This document shows, piece by piece, positions 38,868 through 48,535 of a stretch of 64,000 nt of DNA. The first letter of the stretch is position 1. Each line of letters begins with the position of its first letter. Origin of the DNA: Hyphobacterium sp. SN044. GTDB lineage: Bacteria > Pseudomonadota > Alphaproteobacteria > Caulobacterales > Maricaulaceae. Location: the NCBI RefSeq assembly GCF_021864465.1, contig NZ_JAKKUV010000001.1:124001-188000 (forward strand), read 5' to 3'. A model generated the notes under the pieces. The model was not told the origin of the DNA. It made no database searches and saw only the letters and a program-made list of their open reading frames with translations. The translations under genes and the position numbers were made by a program.

Positions 38868-39863
38868 ATGAGCCACGCTCCGGTCATGCTGAACGAAGTG
38901 ATCGCCGCGCTGCAGCCGCGCGACGGCGCGCTCTATATCGACGGCACCTTCGGGGCGGGCGGCTATACCCGCGCCATCCTCGGCGAAGCGGACTGCCGCG
39001 TTCTGGGTATCGACCGCGACCCCAACGTCGCGCCGATGGCCGAGCAGGTGAAGGCGCTTTTCCCGGGTCGCTTCGTTCTGGTCCGTGCGCCCTTCTCGGC
39101 AATGGACGAGGTGATCGCCGTCAATGGCGGCGAGACGGTCGATGGCATCGTCCTCGATATCGGTGTCTCCTCGATGCAGATCGATCAGGCCGAGCGCGGT
39201 TTTTCGTTTGCGAAGGAAGGGCCGCTCGACATGCGCATGTCGGGCGAGGGGCCGAGCGCGGCGGACGCCGTCATGCTCCTGCCCGAGGCCGATCTCGCCG
39301 CCATCTTCTGGCATTATGGCGAGGAGAAGAAATCGCGCCGTGTCGCGTCCGCCATCGTGCGGGCGCGCGCCGAGGAAAAGATCGCCACCACCGAGCGCTT
39401 GGCCGAGATCGTCGCCAAGGCGGTCGGCGGCAAGCCGGGCCGTATCCATCCGGCCACGCGGACCTTCCAGGCGCTGCGCATCTATATCAATGACGAGCTG
39501 GGCGAACTGGCCCGCGCGCTGCACGCTGCCGAGAAGATCCTCGCGCCGGCCGGGCGTCTGGTCGTGGTGACCTTCCACTCACTCGAAGACCGCATCGTCA
39601 AAAGCTTCCTGCGCGAGCGCTCCGGCCTGTCGGGCGGTGGCGGTTCGCGGCACATGCCGGAAGCCGAACCGGTCGCCGAGCCGTCCTTCCGACTGCTTCA
39701 GCGCAAGGCGCAGGAAGCCGGTGAAGCGGAAACCTCCGAAAACCCCCGCGCGCGCTCCGCGAAGCTGCGTGCGGCCATCCGCACCGATGCGCCGGTCTGG
39801 CCGGCCTCGGACGATCTTCTGCCCCCCGCACCGCCGCTGTCCCGTCTGGAGGCCGCCCTATGA
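38868..39863 (+). CDS. rsmH: 16S rRNA m4C1402 methyltransferase RsmH
   Basis: RsmH methylates N4 of cytosine 1402 in 16S rRNA at the P-site. The 331-residue protein has SHAPVMLNEVIAALQPRDGA, the SAM site DGTFGAGGYTRAIL, VLDIGVSSMQIDQAERGFSF, the DMRM motif, and TRTFQALRIYINDELGEL and VVVTFHSLEDRIVKSFLRE near the C terminus, all hallmarks of MraW/RsmH. It starts directly after mraZ and overlaps ftsL by 4 bp. Confidence 0.97.
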   Translation: MSHAPVMLNEVIAALQPRDGALYIDGTFGAGGYTRAILGEADCRVLGIDRDPNVAPMAEQVKALFPGRFVLVRAPFSAMDEVIAVNGGETVDGIVLDIGVSSMQIDQAERGFSFAKEGPLDMRMSGEGPSAADAVMLLPEADLAAIFWHYGEEKKSRRVASAIVRARAEEKIATTERLAEIVAKAVGGKPGRIHPATRTFQALRIYINDELGELARALHAAEKILAPAGRLVVVTFHSLEDRIVKSFLRERSGLSGGGGSRHMPEAEPVAEPSFRLLQRKAQEAGEAETSENPRARSAKLRAAIRTDAPVWPASDDLLPPAPPLSRLEAAL

Positions 39864-40225
39864 TCCGTGCGCTCAATCTCCTGGCCTTCGTGGTCGCCGC
39901 GGCACTCGCCGTCGCGCTCTACATCGCCAAGACGGAAGCCCAGGGGGCCCAGGAACGTCTCGCTGATCTGCAGCAGCAGCTCTCCGAAGAGCGCCGCCAG
40001 ATCAATGTGCTGCAGGTCGAAGTCGCGCATCTGGAAGACCCGGAGCGCCTGCGCACGTTGGCGCGTCGCTATCTCGGCTTCGAGCCGCTCGACCCGTCGC
40101 GCGAAGTTGCGATGAGCGATCTGCCACTGCTGATCGAACAGGGGCGTGACCCCTATTCCGACGATCTGCTCGCCTCCGATGACGGATCGGGCGCGGAGGT
40201 GGTTCCTGCCGGAGGGCGTCCATGA
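39860..40225 (+). CDS. ftsL: Cell division protein FtsL
   Basis: FtsL is a bitopic divisome protein that forms a coiled coil with FtsB and helps activate FtsWI. The 121-residue protein fits by size and place: one N-terminal membrane helix (about 5-22; LNLLAFVVAAALAVALYIA), a periplasmic coiled coil (about 24-60; EAQGAQERLADLQQQLSEER) and a short tail. Sequence is weakly conserved in this family; the assignment rests on the position between rsmH and ftsI plus topology. ATGA overlaps at both ends. Confidence 0.87.
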   Translation: MIRALNLLAFVVAAALAVALYIAKTEAQGAQERLADLQQQLSEERRQINVLQVEVAHLEDPERLRTLARRYLGFEPLDPSREVAMSDLPLLIEQGRDPYSDDLLASDDGSGAEVVPAGGRP

Positions 40226-41997
40226 AAAGCTTCTGGCCCTTTGCCCGCCGCCGCGTGACGGCGGAAACCCAGTCAGCCGGCCTGCCGCCGGTCATTGAAG
40301 CCGCGCCCTCCGATATGGCGCGGTTTTTGACGCTTGAGGACGAGGAAACCACGGCGCTGGAAGGTGCGCGCCGCCGCCTCACCATGATCGGCGTCGCGCT
40401 GGGTTTCGCCTTCACCATTCTCGGCGGGCGCGCCATCATGCTGGCCGTTGCGGGTGATGCTGGTCCGGCCGAGCAGATCGTTGCGGCGGACGGACCGCGC
40501 GGCGATCTCGTCGACCGCAATGGCAATGTGCTCGCGACGACGCTGGAAACCTGGTCGCTGTTTGCCGATCCGACCCAGGTCTGGGACGCGGCCGAAACCG
40601 CCGAAGCGCTCGCCACTGTCCTTCCCGATCTCGATGTCGAGCAGGTCACGCGCGATCTTTCCACGCGTCGCCGCTTCGTCTGGATCCAACGCAATTTGAC
40701 CCCGCGCCAGCGCCAGGCCGTGTTTTCGCTCGGCATGCCGGGGCTCGACTTCCGCACAGAGCCGCGCCGCGTCTATCCGCGCGGGCGTCTCGCCTCGCAT
40801 GTCGTCGGCTTCTCCGACCGCGATCTGAACGGTATTGCCGGGGCAGAGCGGGCCTTTGACGGCGCGCTGGAGGCCGGAGACGGTCGCCCGGTCGCGCTCT
40901 CCATCGACATGGGCGTTCAGTATCACGTCGACGAAGTGCTGCGCGCCTCGATGCAGGAATTCCGTGCGCTGGCTGCCGTTGGCGTGGTGATGGACGTGCA
41001 GACGGGTGAAGTGCTCTCCATGGTGTCGCTTCCCGATTATGACGCCAACCGGCCTGCCGAAGCGCGGTCAGACGATCGCCTCAATCGCGCCACGCAGGCC
41101 GTCTACGAGATGGGCTCGACCTTCAAGGCCTTTACCGTTGCGCTGGGGCTGGAAACCGGCATCGCCCGGCCCGGTGAGACCTTCGATGCGTCGAATCCAC
41201 TCCGGATCGGTGGTCACACCATCCATGACTTCCACGCCCAGAACCGGGAGTTGACGCTGTCGGAGATCTTCACTCACTCGTCGAATATCGGCTCGTCGCT
41301 GATCGCGCTTGAAGCGGGACCGGAAGCGCAGCGCGACCTGCTGCAGCGCCTTCGTCTGCTCGAAGCCGCGCCGATCGAACTGGCCGAGACCGCTTCGCCC
41401 CTGCTGCCGCGCCAGTGGGGTCCGACCGAAACCGCAACGATCTCCTACGGCCACGGCCTCGCCGTCAGCCCGCTGTCCGTTGCGGCGGCGTTTGCCGCGA
41501 TTGCCAATGGCGGTGTCTATGTTCAGCCGACCCTGCAGCCGGTCCGCCCGGGCGAAACGGTTGCCGGCGAACAGGTGCTCGACCCGGATGTCGCGCAGCA
41601 CGTGCTTGACCTGATGCGCGAAGTCGTCGCGGACGGGACGGGGCGGCGCGCAGAAGTTCCCGGCTACCGCGTGGCGGGCAAGACCGGCACGGCGGAAAAG
41701 CCGGACCGGGGCGGCTACAGCCGCAACCGGCTGATCTCGTCCTTCTCGGCTGTCTTCCCGTATGACGACCCGCAATATGTCGTGCTCGTGATGCTCGACG
41801 AGCCTCACGGCAATGCCTCGACCTATGGCTATGCGACGGCGGGTTATACCGCCGCGCCGGCCGCGGGTGCCATCATCGAACGGATCGCGCCAATCCTGGG
41901 CGTCGAGCGCATCGACGATCCGCTGGAGCGCGCCGCGCTCGTGCGGGCCGCGCTCTCGCCCGACCCCGACATGCCCGAGGCGAGGATCCAGCATTGA
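40222..41997 (+). CDS. ftsI: Division transpeptidase FtsI (PBP3)
   Basis: FtsI cross-links septal peptidoglycan in the periplasm with FtsW. The 591-residue class B PBP has a cytoplasmic N terminus of about 50 residues, one membrane helix (about 53-75), a pedestal domain (ADGPRGDLVDRNGNVLATTL) and a transpeptidase domain. Catalytic motifs: Ser299-Thr-Phe-Lys in MGSTFKAF, Ser353-Ser-Asn in HSSNIGSS, and Lys487-Thr-Gly in AGKTGTAEK. It overlaps ftsL and murE by 4 bp. Confidence 0.96.
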   Translation: MKSFWPFARRRVTAETQSAGLPPVIEAAPSDMARFLTLEDEETTALEGARRRLTMIGVALGFAFTILGGRAIMLAVAGDAGPAEQIVAADGPRGDLVDRNGNVLATTLETWSLFADPTQVWDAAETAEALATVLPDLDVEQVTRDLSTRRRFVWIQRNLTPRQRQAVFSLGMPGLDFRTEPRRVYPRGRLASHVVGFSDRDLNGIAGAERAFDGALEAGDGRPVALSIDMGVQYHVDEVLRASMQEFRALAAVGVVMDVQTGEVLSMVSLPDYDANRPAEARSDDRLNRATQAVYEMGSTFKAFTVALGLETGIARPGETFDASNPLRIGGHTIHDFHAQNRELTLSEIFTHSSNIGSSLIALEAGPEAQRDLLQRLRLLEAAPIELAETASPLLPRQWGPTETATISYGHGLAVSPLSVAAAFAAIANGGVYVQPTLQPVRPGETVAGEQVLDPDVAQHVLDLMREVVADGTGRRAEVPGYRVAGKTGTAEKPDRGGYSRNRLISSFSAVFPYDDPQYVVLVMLDEPHGNASTYGYATAGYTAAPAAGAIIERIAPILGVERIDDPLERAALVRAALSPDPDMPEARIQH

Positions 41998-43445
41998 AAC
42001 TCGCCGACCTCATCGATGCGGGATTCTTGCCCCCCGGCGCGGCGGGCATCGACGTTCGCGGCCTCGCGCTCGACAACCGGGCGGTGAAGCCCGGCGATGT
42101 GTTCGCGGCACTGCCGGGCGTGAAGACGCATGGCTGGCAGTTTGCCGAAAAGGCGGTTGAAGCCGGGGCGGTCGCAGTTCTGACCGAGACGGGCAAGTCC
42201 GGCCTGTCCGTACCAGTGATCGCGGTCGATGATCCCGCGCTTGTGCTGGCGCACGCTGCCGCACGTCTCTACCCGCGTCAGCCCGAAACCGTCGCGGCGG
42301 TAACCGGTACGAATGGCAAGTCCTCCACGGTCGACTTTCTGCGTCAGATGTGGACACGCGCCGGGATTGACGGCGCCAGCCTCGGCACGCTGGGCGTGGC
42401 GCGCGGGGATGGCCGGGTCGAGACCGGCTACACCACGCCGGACGCGATCGCGCTCCACAAAGCGCTCGACGAATTGGCCGGGCAGGGCGTGACCCATCTG
42501 GCGATGGAAGCATCGAGCCACGGTCTGAAGCAGCGGCGCATGCACGGCGTTCGCGTTTCGCTGACCGGCTTCACCAATCTGACCCAGGATCATCTCGACT
42601 ATCATCCGGATTTTGCCGATTACTTCGCAAGCAAACGAATGCTCTTCACGCAGCTGGCGCAACCGGGGTCTCCGGCCATCATCAACGTCGATTCCGAGTG
42701 GGGCGAGAAATTTGTCGAGGCCGCGCAGGCTGCGAAACTCGACGTGATCACCGTCGGCTGGCGTGGCCGCGACTGGCAGATCCGCGAGATCACCCCGCGC
42801 CCGGCGAGTCAGCAGATCATCCTGTCCGTCGGCGGCAGGACCCACCGGGTCGAGCTGCCCCTCGTCGGTGAGTTCCAGACCGCGAATGCCGTGGGTGCGG
42901 CCGCGCTGGCGGCCTATTCGGGTGTTGATACCAAGGCCGCGATCGAGGCGATCAACCACCTGGCCGGTGTGCCGGGCCGATTGGAAGAGGCCGCACGTAC
43001 GAGGGACGGCGCGCCGATCCTTGTCGACTACGCGCACACGCCCGATGGCCTCGACAAGCTGCTCCGCGCGGCGCGTCCGCATACAAAGGGACGGATCATT
43101 CTCGTGTTTGGTTGCGGCGGTGACCGCGATCCGACCAAGCGCGACAAGATGGGCGCCATCGCCGTACAGCTTGCCGACGAAGTCATCGTCACCGACGACA
43201 ATCCGCGATCCGAGGACGCTGCGGCCATCCGCCAGGCGATCCTGCGCGGCGCGCAAGGCGCGACCGAGATCGGCGACCGTGCCGAGGCCATTCGTGCCGG
43301 GGTCGCGATGCTGCGGCCGGGAGACGCTCTGGTCCTCGCCGGCAAGGGGCATGAAACCGGTCAGAAGGTTGGCGACATTGTCCATCCCTTTGACGATCGC
43401 GAAGAGGCGCGCAAGGCCATCGCCGAACGGGAGGGCGGACAATGA
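41994..43445 (+). CDS. murE: UDP-MurNAc-L-Ala-D-Glu:meso-diaminopimelate ligase MurE
   Basis: MurE adds the third amino acid to the peptidoglycan precursor. The 483-residue protein has the Mur ligase order: N-terminal UDP-binding part, central ATPase with GTNGKSSTVDFLRQMW, and C-terminal domain with HTPDGLDKLLRA. The DNPR motif in TDDNPRSEDA marks meso-diaminopimelate as substrate, as expected for a Gram-negative bacterium. The start is a TTG or ATG region at 41994 overlapping ftsI; the reading starts KLADLIDAGFLPPG. Confidence 0.96.
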   Translation: MKLADLIDAGFLPPGAAGIDVRGLALDNRAVKPGDVFAALPGVKTHGWQFAEKAVEAGAVAVLTETGKSGLSVPVIAVDDPALVLAHAAARLYPRQPETVAAVTGTNGKSSTVDFLRQMWTRAGIDGASLGTLGVARGDGRVETGYTTPDAIALHKALDELAGQGVTHLAMEASSHGLKQRRMHGVRVSLTGFTNLTQDHLDYHPDFADYFASKRMLFTQLAQPGSPAIINVDSEWGEKFVEAAQAAKLDVITVGWRGRDWQIREITPRPASQQIILSVGGRTHRVELPLVGEFQTANAVGAAALAAYSGVDTKAAIEAINHLAGVPGRLEEAARTRDGAPILVDYAHTPDGLDKLLRAARPHTKGRIILVFGCGGDRDPTKRDKMGAIAVQLADEVIVTDDNPRSEDAAAIRQAILRGAQGATEIGDRAEAIRAGVAMLRPGDALVLAGKGHETGQKVGDIVHPFDDREEARKAIAEREGGQ

Positions 43446-44854
43446 CCGAACCCTTGTGGACCGCCCGAGAGGCGCTCGCCGCGACAGGCGGGCTGCTGAC
43501 CGATTCCAAGGACTGGGTCGCGGAAGGCGTGTCGATCGATACGCGCACACTGAAACCCAACGACCTTTTCGTCGTTCTGAAGGACCAGCGCGATGGCCAT
43601 GACTTCGTGCCGGACGCCATGGCGCGCGGCGCGGTCGCGGCATTGGTCGAGCGCGGCGATTGCGGGCCGGGCCCCCACCTGCTGGTCCCGGATTCACTGG
43701 ACGGCCTGCGGGCCCTGGCACGCGCCTCCCGTGAGCGATCAAAGGCGATCCGCGTCGCGGTTACCGGCAGTGTCGGGAAGACCTCGGTCAAGGAAGCGCT
43801 CGCGGCCGTCTTTCGCGCGGCCGGCAAGGCGCACTGGTCTGAGAAGTCCTATAATAATCACTGGGGCGTGCCGCTCACGCTCGCGCGCATGCCGCGCGGC
43901 ACCGAGCGCGCCGTCTTTGAAATGGGCATGAACCATGCCGGCGAGATCCGCGAACTGACGACTTTGGTCCGCCCTCATGTCGCGCTGATCACCCGGATCG
44001 GTCCGGCGCATCTCGAAAATCTCGGCTCGATGGAAGCGATTGCCGACGCGAAGTCCGAGATTTTCGAAGGGCTTCTGCCGGACGGTGTGGCCATCTATCC
44101 GGCGGACGATCCCTTCGGGGCGCGCCTCGCTTCGCATGCGAAGGAAACGGCGGCGGGTTTCCTGCTCGATTTCGGGCTCACACCCGGCGCGGCGATTTCG
44201 GTGACCGGTTTCGAGAGCGGCCCGAGCGGATCGAATGGTCAGGTTTCGGTGCTTGGCAAGACGGTGCCGTTTGCGCTGCGCGCCGTCGGCGATCACTGGG
44301 CCTGGAATGCCGCAGCGATCTTCGCGGCCGGAATCGCCTCGGGGATCGACGCCGAACAGGTCGCCGACGCGCTGGCTGCGGTCGAGCCGGAGGCGGGCCG
44401 GGGCCGGGCGGCGAAGATCGCCCTCCCGGACGGGGAATTCACCCTGCTGGATGACAGCTACAACGCCAACCCGGTGTCGATGCGTGCCGGCCTGTCCGTG
44501 CTCGCCGCGACCGTGCCGGAACGCGGCGGAAAGCGGATCGCAGTCCTGGGCGAAATGCTGGAACTGGGCCCTGACGCGCCGAAACTCCATGCCGATCTGG
44601 CGGACGCGGTAAAAGCGGCGGGGGTGAACACGGTCGTCCTGTGCGGCGGGCTGATGAAGCACCTGCAGGACGCCTTGCCCGCCGGGATCGAAACGATCTA
44701 TGCGCTCGACGCCGAAGCCGGGATCGGCGCGCTGGCCGAGCAACTGGGCGACGGGGATGTCGTCTTCATCAAGGGATCGAATGCGTCGGGCGTCCACCGG
44801 ATCGCCCGTGCGCTGACCGAAGGCCGCGCCTTCGGTGGGGGGAAGGACCGCTAG
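43442..44854 (+). CDS. murF: UDP-MurNAc-tripeptide:D-Ala-D-Ala ligase MurF
   Basis: MurF attaches D-Ala-D-Ala, completing the UDP-MurNAc-pentapeptide. The 470-residue protein has an N-terminal domain with GVSIDTRTLKPNDLFVVLKD, the ATP site TGSVGKTSVKEALAAVF, SYNNHWGVPLTLARMP, EMGMNHAGEIRELT, and C-terminal LLDDSYNANPVSMRAGL, all typical. ATGA overlap with murE; the stop is three bases before mraY. Confidence 0.96.
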   Translation: MTEPLWTAREALAATGGLLTDSKDWVAEGVSIDTRTLKPNDLFVVLKDQRDGHDFVPDAMARGAVAALVERGDCGPGPHLLVPDSLDGLRALARASRERSKAIRVAVTGSVGKTSVKEALAAVFRAAGKAHWSEKSYNNHWGVPLTLARMPRGTERAVFEMGMNHAGEIRELTTLVRPHVALITRIGPAHLENLGSMEAIADAKSEIFEGLLPDGVAIYPADDPFGARLASHAKETAAGFLLDFGLTPGAAISVTGFESGPSGSNGQVSVLGKTVPFALRAVGDHWAWNAAAIFAAGIASGIDAEQVADALAAVEPEAGRGRAAKIALPDGEFTLLDDSYNANPVSMRAGLSVLAATVPERGGKRIAVLGEMLELGPDAPKLHADLADAVKAAGVNTVVLCGGLMKHLQDALPAGIETIYALDAEAGIGALAEQLGDGDVVFIKGSNASGVHRIARALTEGRAFGGGKDR

Positions 44855-44857
44855 ACC

Positions 44858-45964
44858 ATGCTTTACTGGCTGCTCGCACCGCTCGGCGAGGACATCACCC
44901 TTCTCAACCTGTTCAACTACATCACCTTCCGGACCGGCGGCGCGATGATGACCGCGCTCGCCTTCGTCTTCATCTTCGGCTCGCCCTTCATCCGCTGGCT
45001 GCGCAAGAAGCAGCGCGAGGGCCAGCCGATCCGCGAAGACGGCCCGGAGCGCCACATCATCGAGAAGGCCGGAACGCCGACCATGGGCGGCTTCCTGATC
45101 CTGACCGGCATGCTGCTCGCGACGCTGTTGTGGGGCGATTTGTCGAACCCCTATCTGTGGGTCGTGATTTTCGTCACGGCCGGTTACGGCGCGATCGGCT
45201 TCGTCGACGACTACCGCAAGGTCACGAAGCGTTCTTCGGCCGGATTGCCCGGCTCCGCCAAGCTGGTGTTGCAATTCCTCATCGCCGGGGCGGCCGTCTT
45301 CTGGATGACGCAACTCCTCTCGAACGCACCGGACGTTCCGGAAGGGTTCGCGACCTCGATCGCCATGCCCTTCTTCAAGGACGTGCTGATCCCGCTGGGC
45401 CCGCTCTTCCTGGTGTTCGGCACGCTGGTGATCGCCGGGGCGTCGAACGCGGTGAACCTGACCGACGGGCTCGATGGCCTGGCCATCGTGCCGGTGATGA
45501 TCGCCGCGGCCAGTTTCGGCTTCATCGCCTACATCGTCGGCAACTTCGTCTTCGCGAACTATCTGCAGCTGAATTTCACGCCCGGCACGGGCGAGCTGGC
45601 CGTCTTCTGCGGCGCACTGCTCGGCGCATCGCTCGGCTTCCTCTGGTACAACGCCCCGCCAGCCATGGTCTTCATGGGTGATACCGGTTCGCTCTCGCTG
45701 GGCGGTGCCATCGGAACGATCGCCGTCGCGGTGAAGCACGAGATCGTGCTGGCGATCATCGGCGGCCTGTTCGTGCTCGAAGCCGTGTCAGTCATGGTGC
45801 AGATCGCCAGCTTCAAGCTGTTCGGCAAGCGCGTCTTCAAGATGGCTCCGATCCACCACCATTTCGAGAAGATGGGCTGGCAGGAGCCGACCATCGTGAT
45901 CCGCTTCTGGATCATCGCCGTCATTCTCGCCCTCATCGGCCTGTCCACTCTGAAGCTGAGGTAG
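44858..45964 (+). CDS. mraY: Phospho-MurNAc-pentapeptide translocase MraY
   Basis: MraY transfers phospho-MurNAc-pentapeptide to undecaprenyl phosphate, making lipid I at the inner membrane. The 368-residue polytopic protein has ten membrane segments and the catalytic cytoplasmic motifs: [55 protein letters not shown] and the final [13 protein letters not shown]. It is 3 bp from murF and 7 bp from murD. Confidence 0.97.
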   Translation: MLYWLLAPLGEDITLLNLFNYITFRTGGAMMTALAFVFIFGSPFIRWLRKKQREGQPIREDGPERHIIEKAGTPTMGGFLILTGMLLATLLWGDLSNPYLWVVIFVTAGYGAIGFVDDYRKVTKRSSAGLPGSAKLVLQFLIAGAAVFWMTQLLSNAPDVPEGFATSIAMPFFKDVLIPLGPLFLVFGTLVIAGASNAVNLTDGLDGLAIVPVMIAAASFGFIAYIVGNFVFANYLQLNFTPGTGELAVFCGALLGASLGFLWYNAPPAMVFMGDTGSLSLGGAIGTIAVAVKHEIVLAIIGGLFVLEAVSVMVQIASFKLFGKRVFKMAPIHHHFEKMGWQEPTIVIRFWIIAVILALIGLSTLKLR

Positions 45965-45971
45965 CCCATTC

Positions 45972-47387
45972 ATGATCCCGGTTCGCGAATTCGAGGGGCG
46001 CAGCGTCGCCGTCTTCGGGCTCGGCCGTACCGGGATTGCGGCTGCGAAGGCGCTCGCCGCGGGCGGAGCGAATGTGCTCGCCTGGGATGATAATGCCGAC
46101 ACGCGGGAGAATGCGAAAAAGGCCGGGATCGAGCTCGAAGACCTCGGCCGCCGCGACTGGGGCGACATTGCCGCTCTTGTCCTGTCCCCTGGCGTGCCGC
46201 TGACCCATCCCGCGCCGCACCGCATGGTCGAGTTCGCACGTACGGTCGGGGCGGAAGTGATCGGCGACATGGAATTATTCGCCCGCACGATCAACGCGCT
46301 GTCCGAGGCCGATCGACCGCAAATCGTGGGCATTACCGGCACCAACGGCAAGTCCACCACGACGGCGCTGATCGGCCATATCCTCAAGAAGGCGGGCCGC
46401 GAGGCGCATGTCGGCGGCAATATCGGCGACGCGGTCCTGGGCCTGCCCGCACCACGCCCGGGCTCGGTCTATGTGCTGGAGCTGTCCAGCTATCAGCTCG
46501 ATCTGGTGTCCAGCCTCAAGCTCGACGTTTCGGTCTTCCTCAATCTCACGCCCGATCATATCGACCGGCATGGCGGCATGGCCGGATACCTCGCCGCCAA
46601 GAAGCGCATCTTCCTCAATCAGAATGCGACCGGCACCGCCGTGATCGGTGTCGATGATGATTACACGCGCGGGGTCTGCTCCGGCCTGATGTCGGGCGGA
46701 CCGATGACCGTCGTGCCGGTCTCGTCCGGCCGGGCCCTGTCAAAGGGCATGTATGCGCTGGGCGGCAAGATCTATGACGCCACCAATGGCCATACCGAAA
46801 CCGTTGCCGATCTGGCGCAGGCCAAGGCACTGCCCGGCCGTCACAATGCCCAGAATGCCGCCGCGGCTTTCGCCGCCGTCCGCGCGCTCGGTGTCGATGC
46901 CCGGACCGCGGCGCAGGCGATGAAGTCCTTCCCCGGACTGCCCCACCGCGCCGAGCGTGTGGGGGAGCGAGACGGTATCCTCTTCGTCAACGACTCCAAG
47001 GCGACGAATGCCGACAGCGCCGCCCAGGCCCTCGGCTGCTGGGACACGATCTACTGGATCGCTGGCGGGCAGCAGAAGGAAGGCGGCATCGAGCCGCTCC
47101 GGGCCTTCTTCCCGCGCATCGCCAAGGCCTATCTGATCGGCGAGGCCCAGGACGCCTTCGCCAGGACGCTCGGAAACGAGGTTGCCTACGAGAAGGCCGG
47201 GACGCTCGAAAACGCCCTCGATCTCGCCCTTCGGGATGCCTCGGAAGGCGGACGGAAAAATCCGGTCATTCTTCTTTCACCTGCCTGCGCCAGCTTCGAC
47301 CAGTTCAAGAGCTACGAGCATCGCGGCGACGTCTTCCGCGCGCTCGTGAAGAACCGGCTGAACGGGCCGGAGCGGGGGGCGGCATGA
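45972..47387 (+). CDS. murD: UDP-MurNAc-L-Ala:D-Glu ligase MurD
   Basis: MurD adds D-glutamate, the second residue of the stem peptide. The 471-residue cytosolic protein has the N-terminal Rossmann-like domain (SVAVFGLGRTGIAAAKALAA), the ATP site GITGTNGKSTTTALIGHIL, LELSSYQLDLVSSLKLDVSV, and the C-terminal FVNDSKATNADSAAQAL and LSPACASFDQFKSYEHRGD. ATGA overlap with ftsW. Confidence 0.97.
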   Translation: MIPVREFEGRSVAVFGLGRTGIAAAKALAAGGANVLAWDDNADTRENAKKAGIELEDLGRRDWGDIAALVLSPGVPLTHPAPHRMVEFARTVGAEVIGDMELFARTINALSEADRPQIVGITGTNGKSTTTALIGHILKKAGREAHVGGNIGDAVLGLPAPRPGSVYVLELSSYQLDLVSSLKLDVSVFLNLTPDHIDRHGGMAGYLAAKKRIFLNQNATGTAVIGVDDDYTRGVCSGLMSGGPMTVVPVSSGRALSKGMYALGGKIYDATNGHTETVADLAQAKALPGRHNAQNAAAAFAAVRALGVDARTAAQAMKSFPGLPHRAERVGERDGILFVNDSKATNADSAAQALGCWDTIYWIAGGQQKEGGIEPLRAFFPRIAKAYLIGEAQDAFARTLGNEVAYEKAGTLENALDLALRDASEGGRKNPVILLSPACASFDQFKSYEHRGDVFRALVKNRLNGPERGAA

Positions 47388-48535
47388 TCGCGGCACGGGC
47401 GCGGGAATTGAATGACTGGTGGCGCGGGCTCGACCGGACACTGCTCTTCGTCGTCTTCGCGCTGATCTGCGTCGGACTGGTCCTGTCGCTTGCGGCGAGC
47501 CCGGCGGCGGCGGAACGTATCGCCCGTGCGGCGGGCCGCGACCCGTCGCAGGCGAACCAGTTCATCTTCCTCTACAAGCAGATCTTCTTCGCCGGGGCGA
47601 GCGTTCTGACACTACTTTTTGTGTCGAGCCTTTCGCCCAAGGGCGCGCGGCGGCTCGCCGGCCTGGTGCTGGTCGGGTCATTCGGCCTGATGCTGCTCAC
47701 GCTTTTCGTCGGGTATGAGGTCAACGGCGCGGCGCGCTGGCTGCGTTTCGGTCCCTTCTCGATCCAGCCCTCGGAATTCCTGAAGCCTTCGCTCATCGTG
47801 GTCGCGGCCTGGCTGTTCGCGGAATCCCGGCGCGGAGCACCGATCCCGGGCCATCTCGTGGCTTTCGGTCTCTACCTGTTCGCCGTCGCCCTGCTGATCG
47901 CGCAGCCGGACTTCGGCCAGACGGTTCTGCTCACACTGTGTTTTGGCGGCGTCTTCTTCGCCGCGGGCCTCAGCTGGCGCTGGGTCGCCGCCCTCTCGGC
48001 CATGGCGGTAGCGGGTGCGGTCGCGGCCTATGTCTTCCTGCCGCACGTGGCGTCGCGCATCGAGCGCTTCATCAACCCGGAGTCCGGCGACACCTACCAG
48101 ATCGACCGGGCAATGGAGGCGATTGCGCGCGGCGGCATAGCCGGCGCCGGGCCGGGCGAGGGCGAGGTGAAACGCTTTCTGCCTGACGCCCACACCGACT
48201 TCATCTTCGCGGTAGCTGCCGAGGAATTCGGCCTCTTTGCCTCGCTCGCCATCATCGGCCTTTTCGCCATTCTGGTCGCGCGTGCCTGGACCAATGCCAT
48301 GCGCCTGACCGACCACTTCGCCCAGTTGGCCGTGGCCGGCCTCGCGCTGCAATTCGGTCTGCAGGCCATCGTCAACATCGCGGTCAATCTCAGCCTGATT
48401 CCGCCCAAGGGCATGACGCTGCCCTTCGTGTCCTATGGCGGTTCGTCCATGGTTGCGTTGGCGCTGGGTGCCGGTTTCATGCTCGCCTTCACCCGCCGCA
48501 GACCGGGCGCCTACGCGCTGAGGTTCGCCCGATGA
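47384..48535 (+). CDS. ftsW: Septal peptidoglycan polymerase FtsW
   Basis: FtsW is the SEDS glycosyltransferase that polymerises lipid II at the septum with FtsI. The 383-residue protein has about ten membrane segments. SEDS motifs are VNGAARWLRFGPFSIQPSEF, then AQPDFGQTVLLT with the catalytic Asp, DAHTDFIFAVAAEEFG and LPFVSYGGSSMVAL. Position between murD and murG separates it from RodA. It overlaps both neighbours by 4 bp. Confidence 0.96.
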   Translation: MIAARARELNDWWRGLDRTLLFVVFALICVGLVLSLAASPAAAERIARAAGRDPSQANQFIFLYKQIFFAGASVLTLLFVSSLSPKGARRLAGLVLVGSFGLMLLTLFVGYEVNGAARWLRFGPFSIQPSEFLKPSLIVVAAWLFAESRRGAPIPGHLVAFGLYLFAVALLIAQPDFGQTVLLTLCFGGVFFAAGLSWRWVAALSAMAVAGAVAAYVFLPHVASRIERFINPESGDTYQIDRAMEAIARGGIAGAGPGEGEVKRFLPDAHTDFIFAVAAEEFGLFASLAIIGLFAILVARAWTNAMRLTDHFAQLAVAGLALQFGLQAIVNIAVNLSLIPPKGMTLPFVSYGGSSMVALALGAGFMLAFTRRRPGAYALRFAR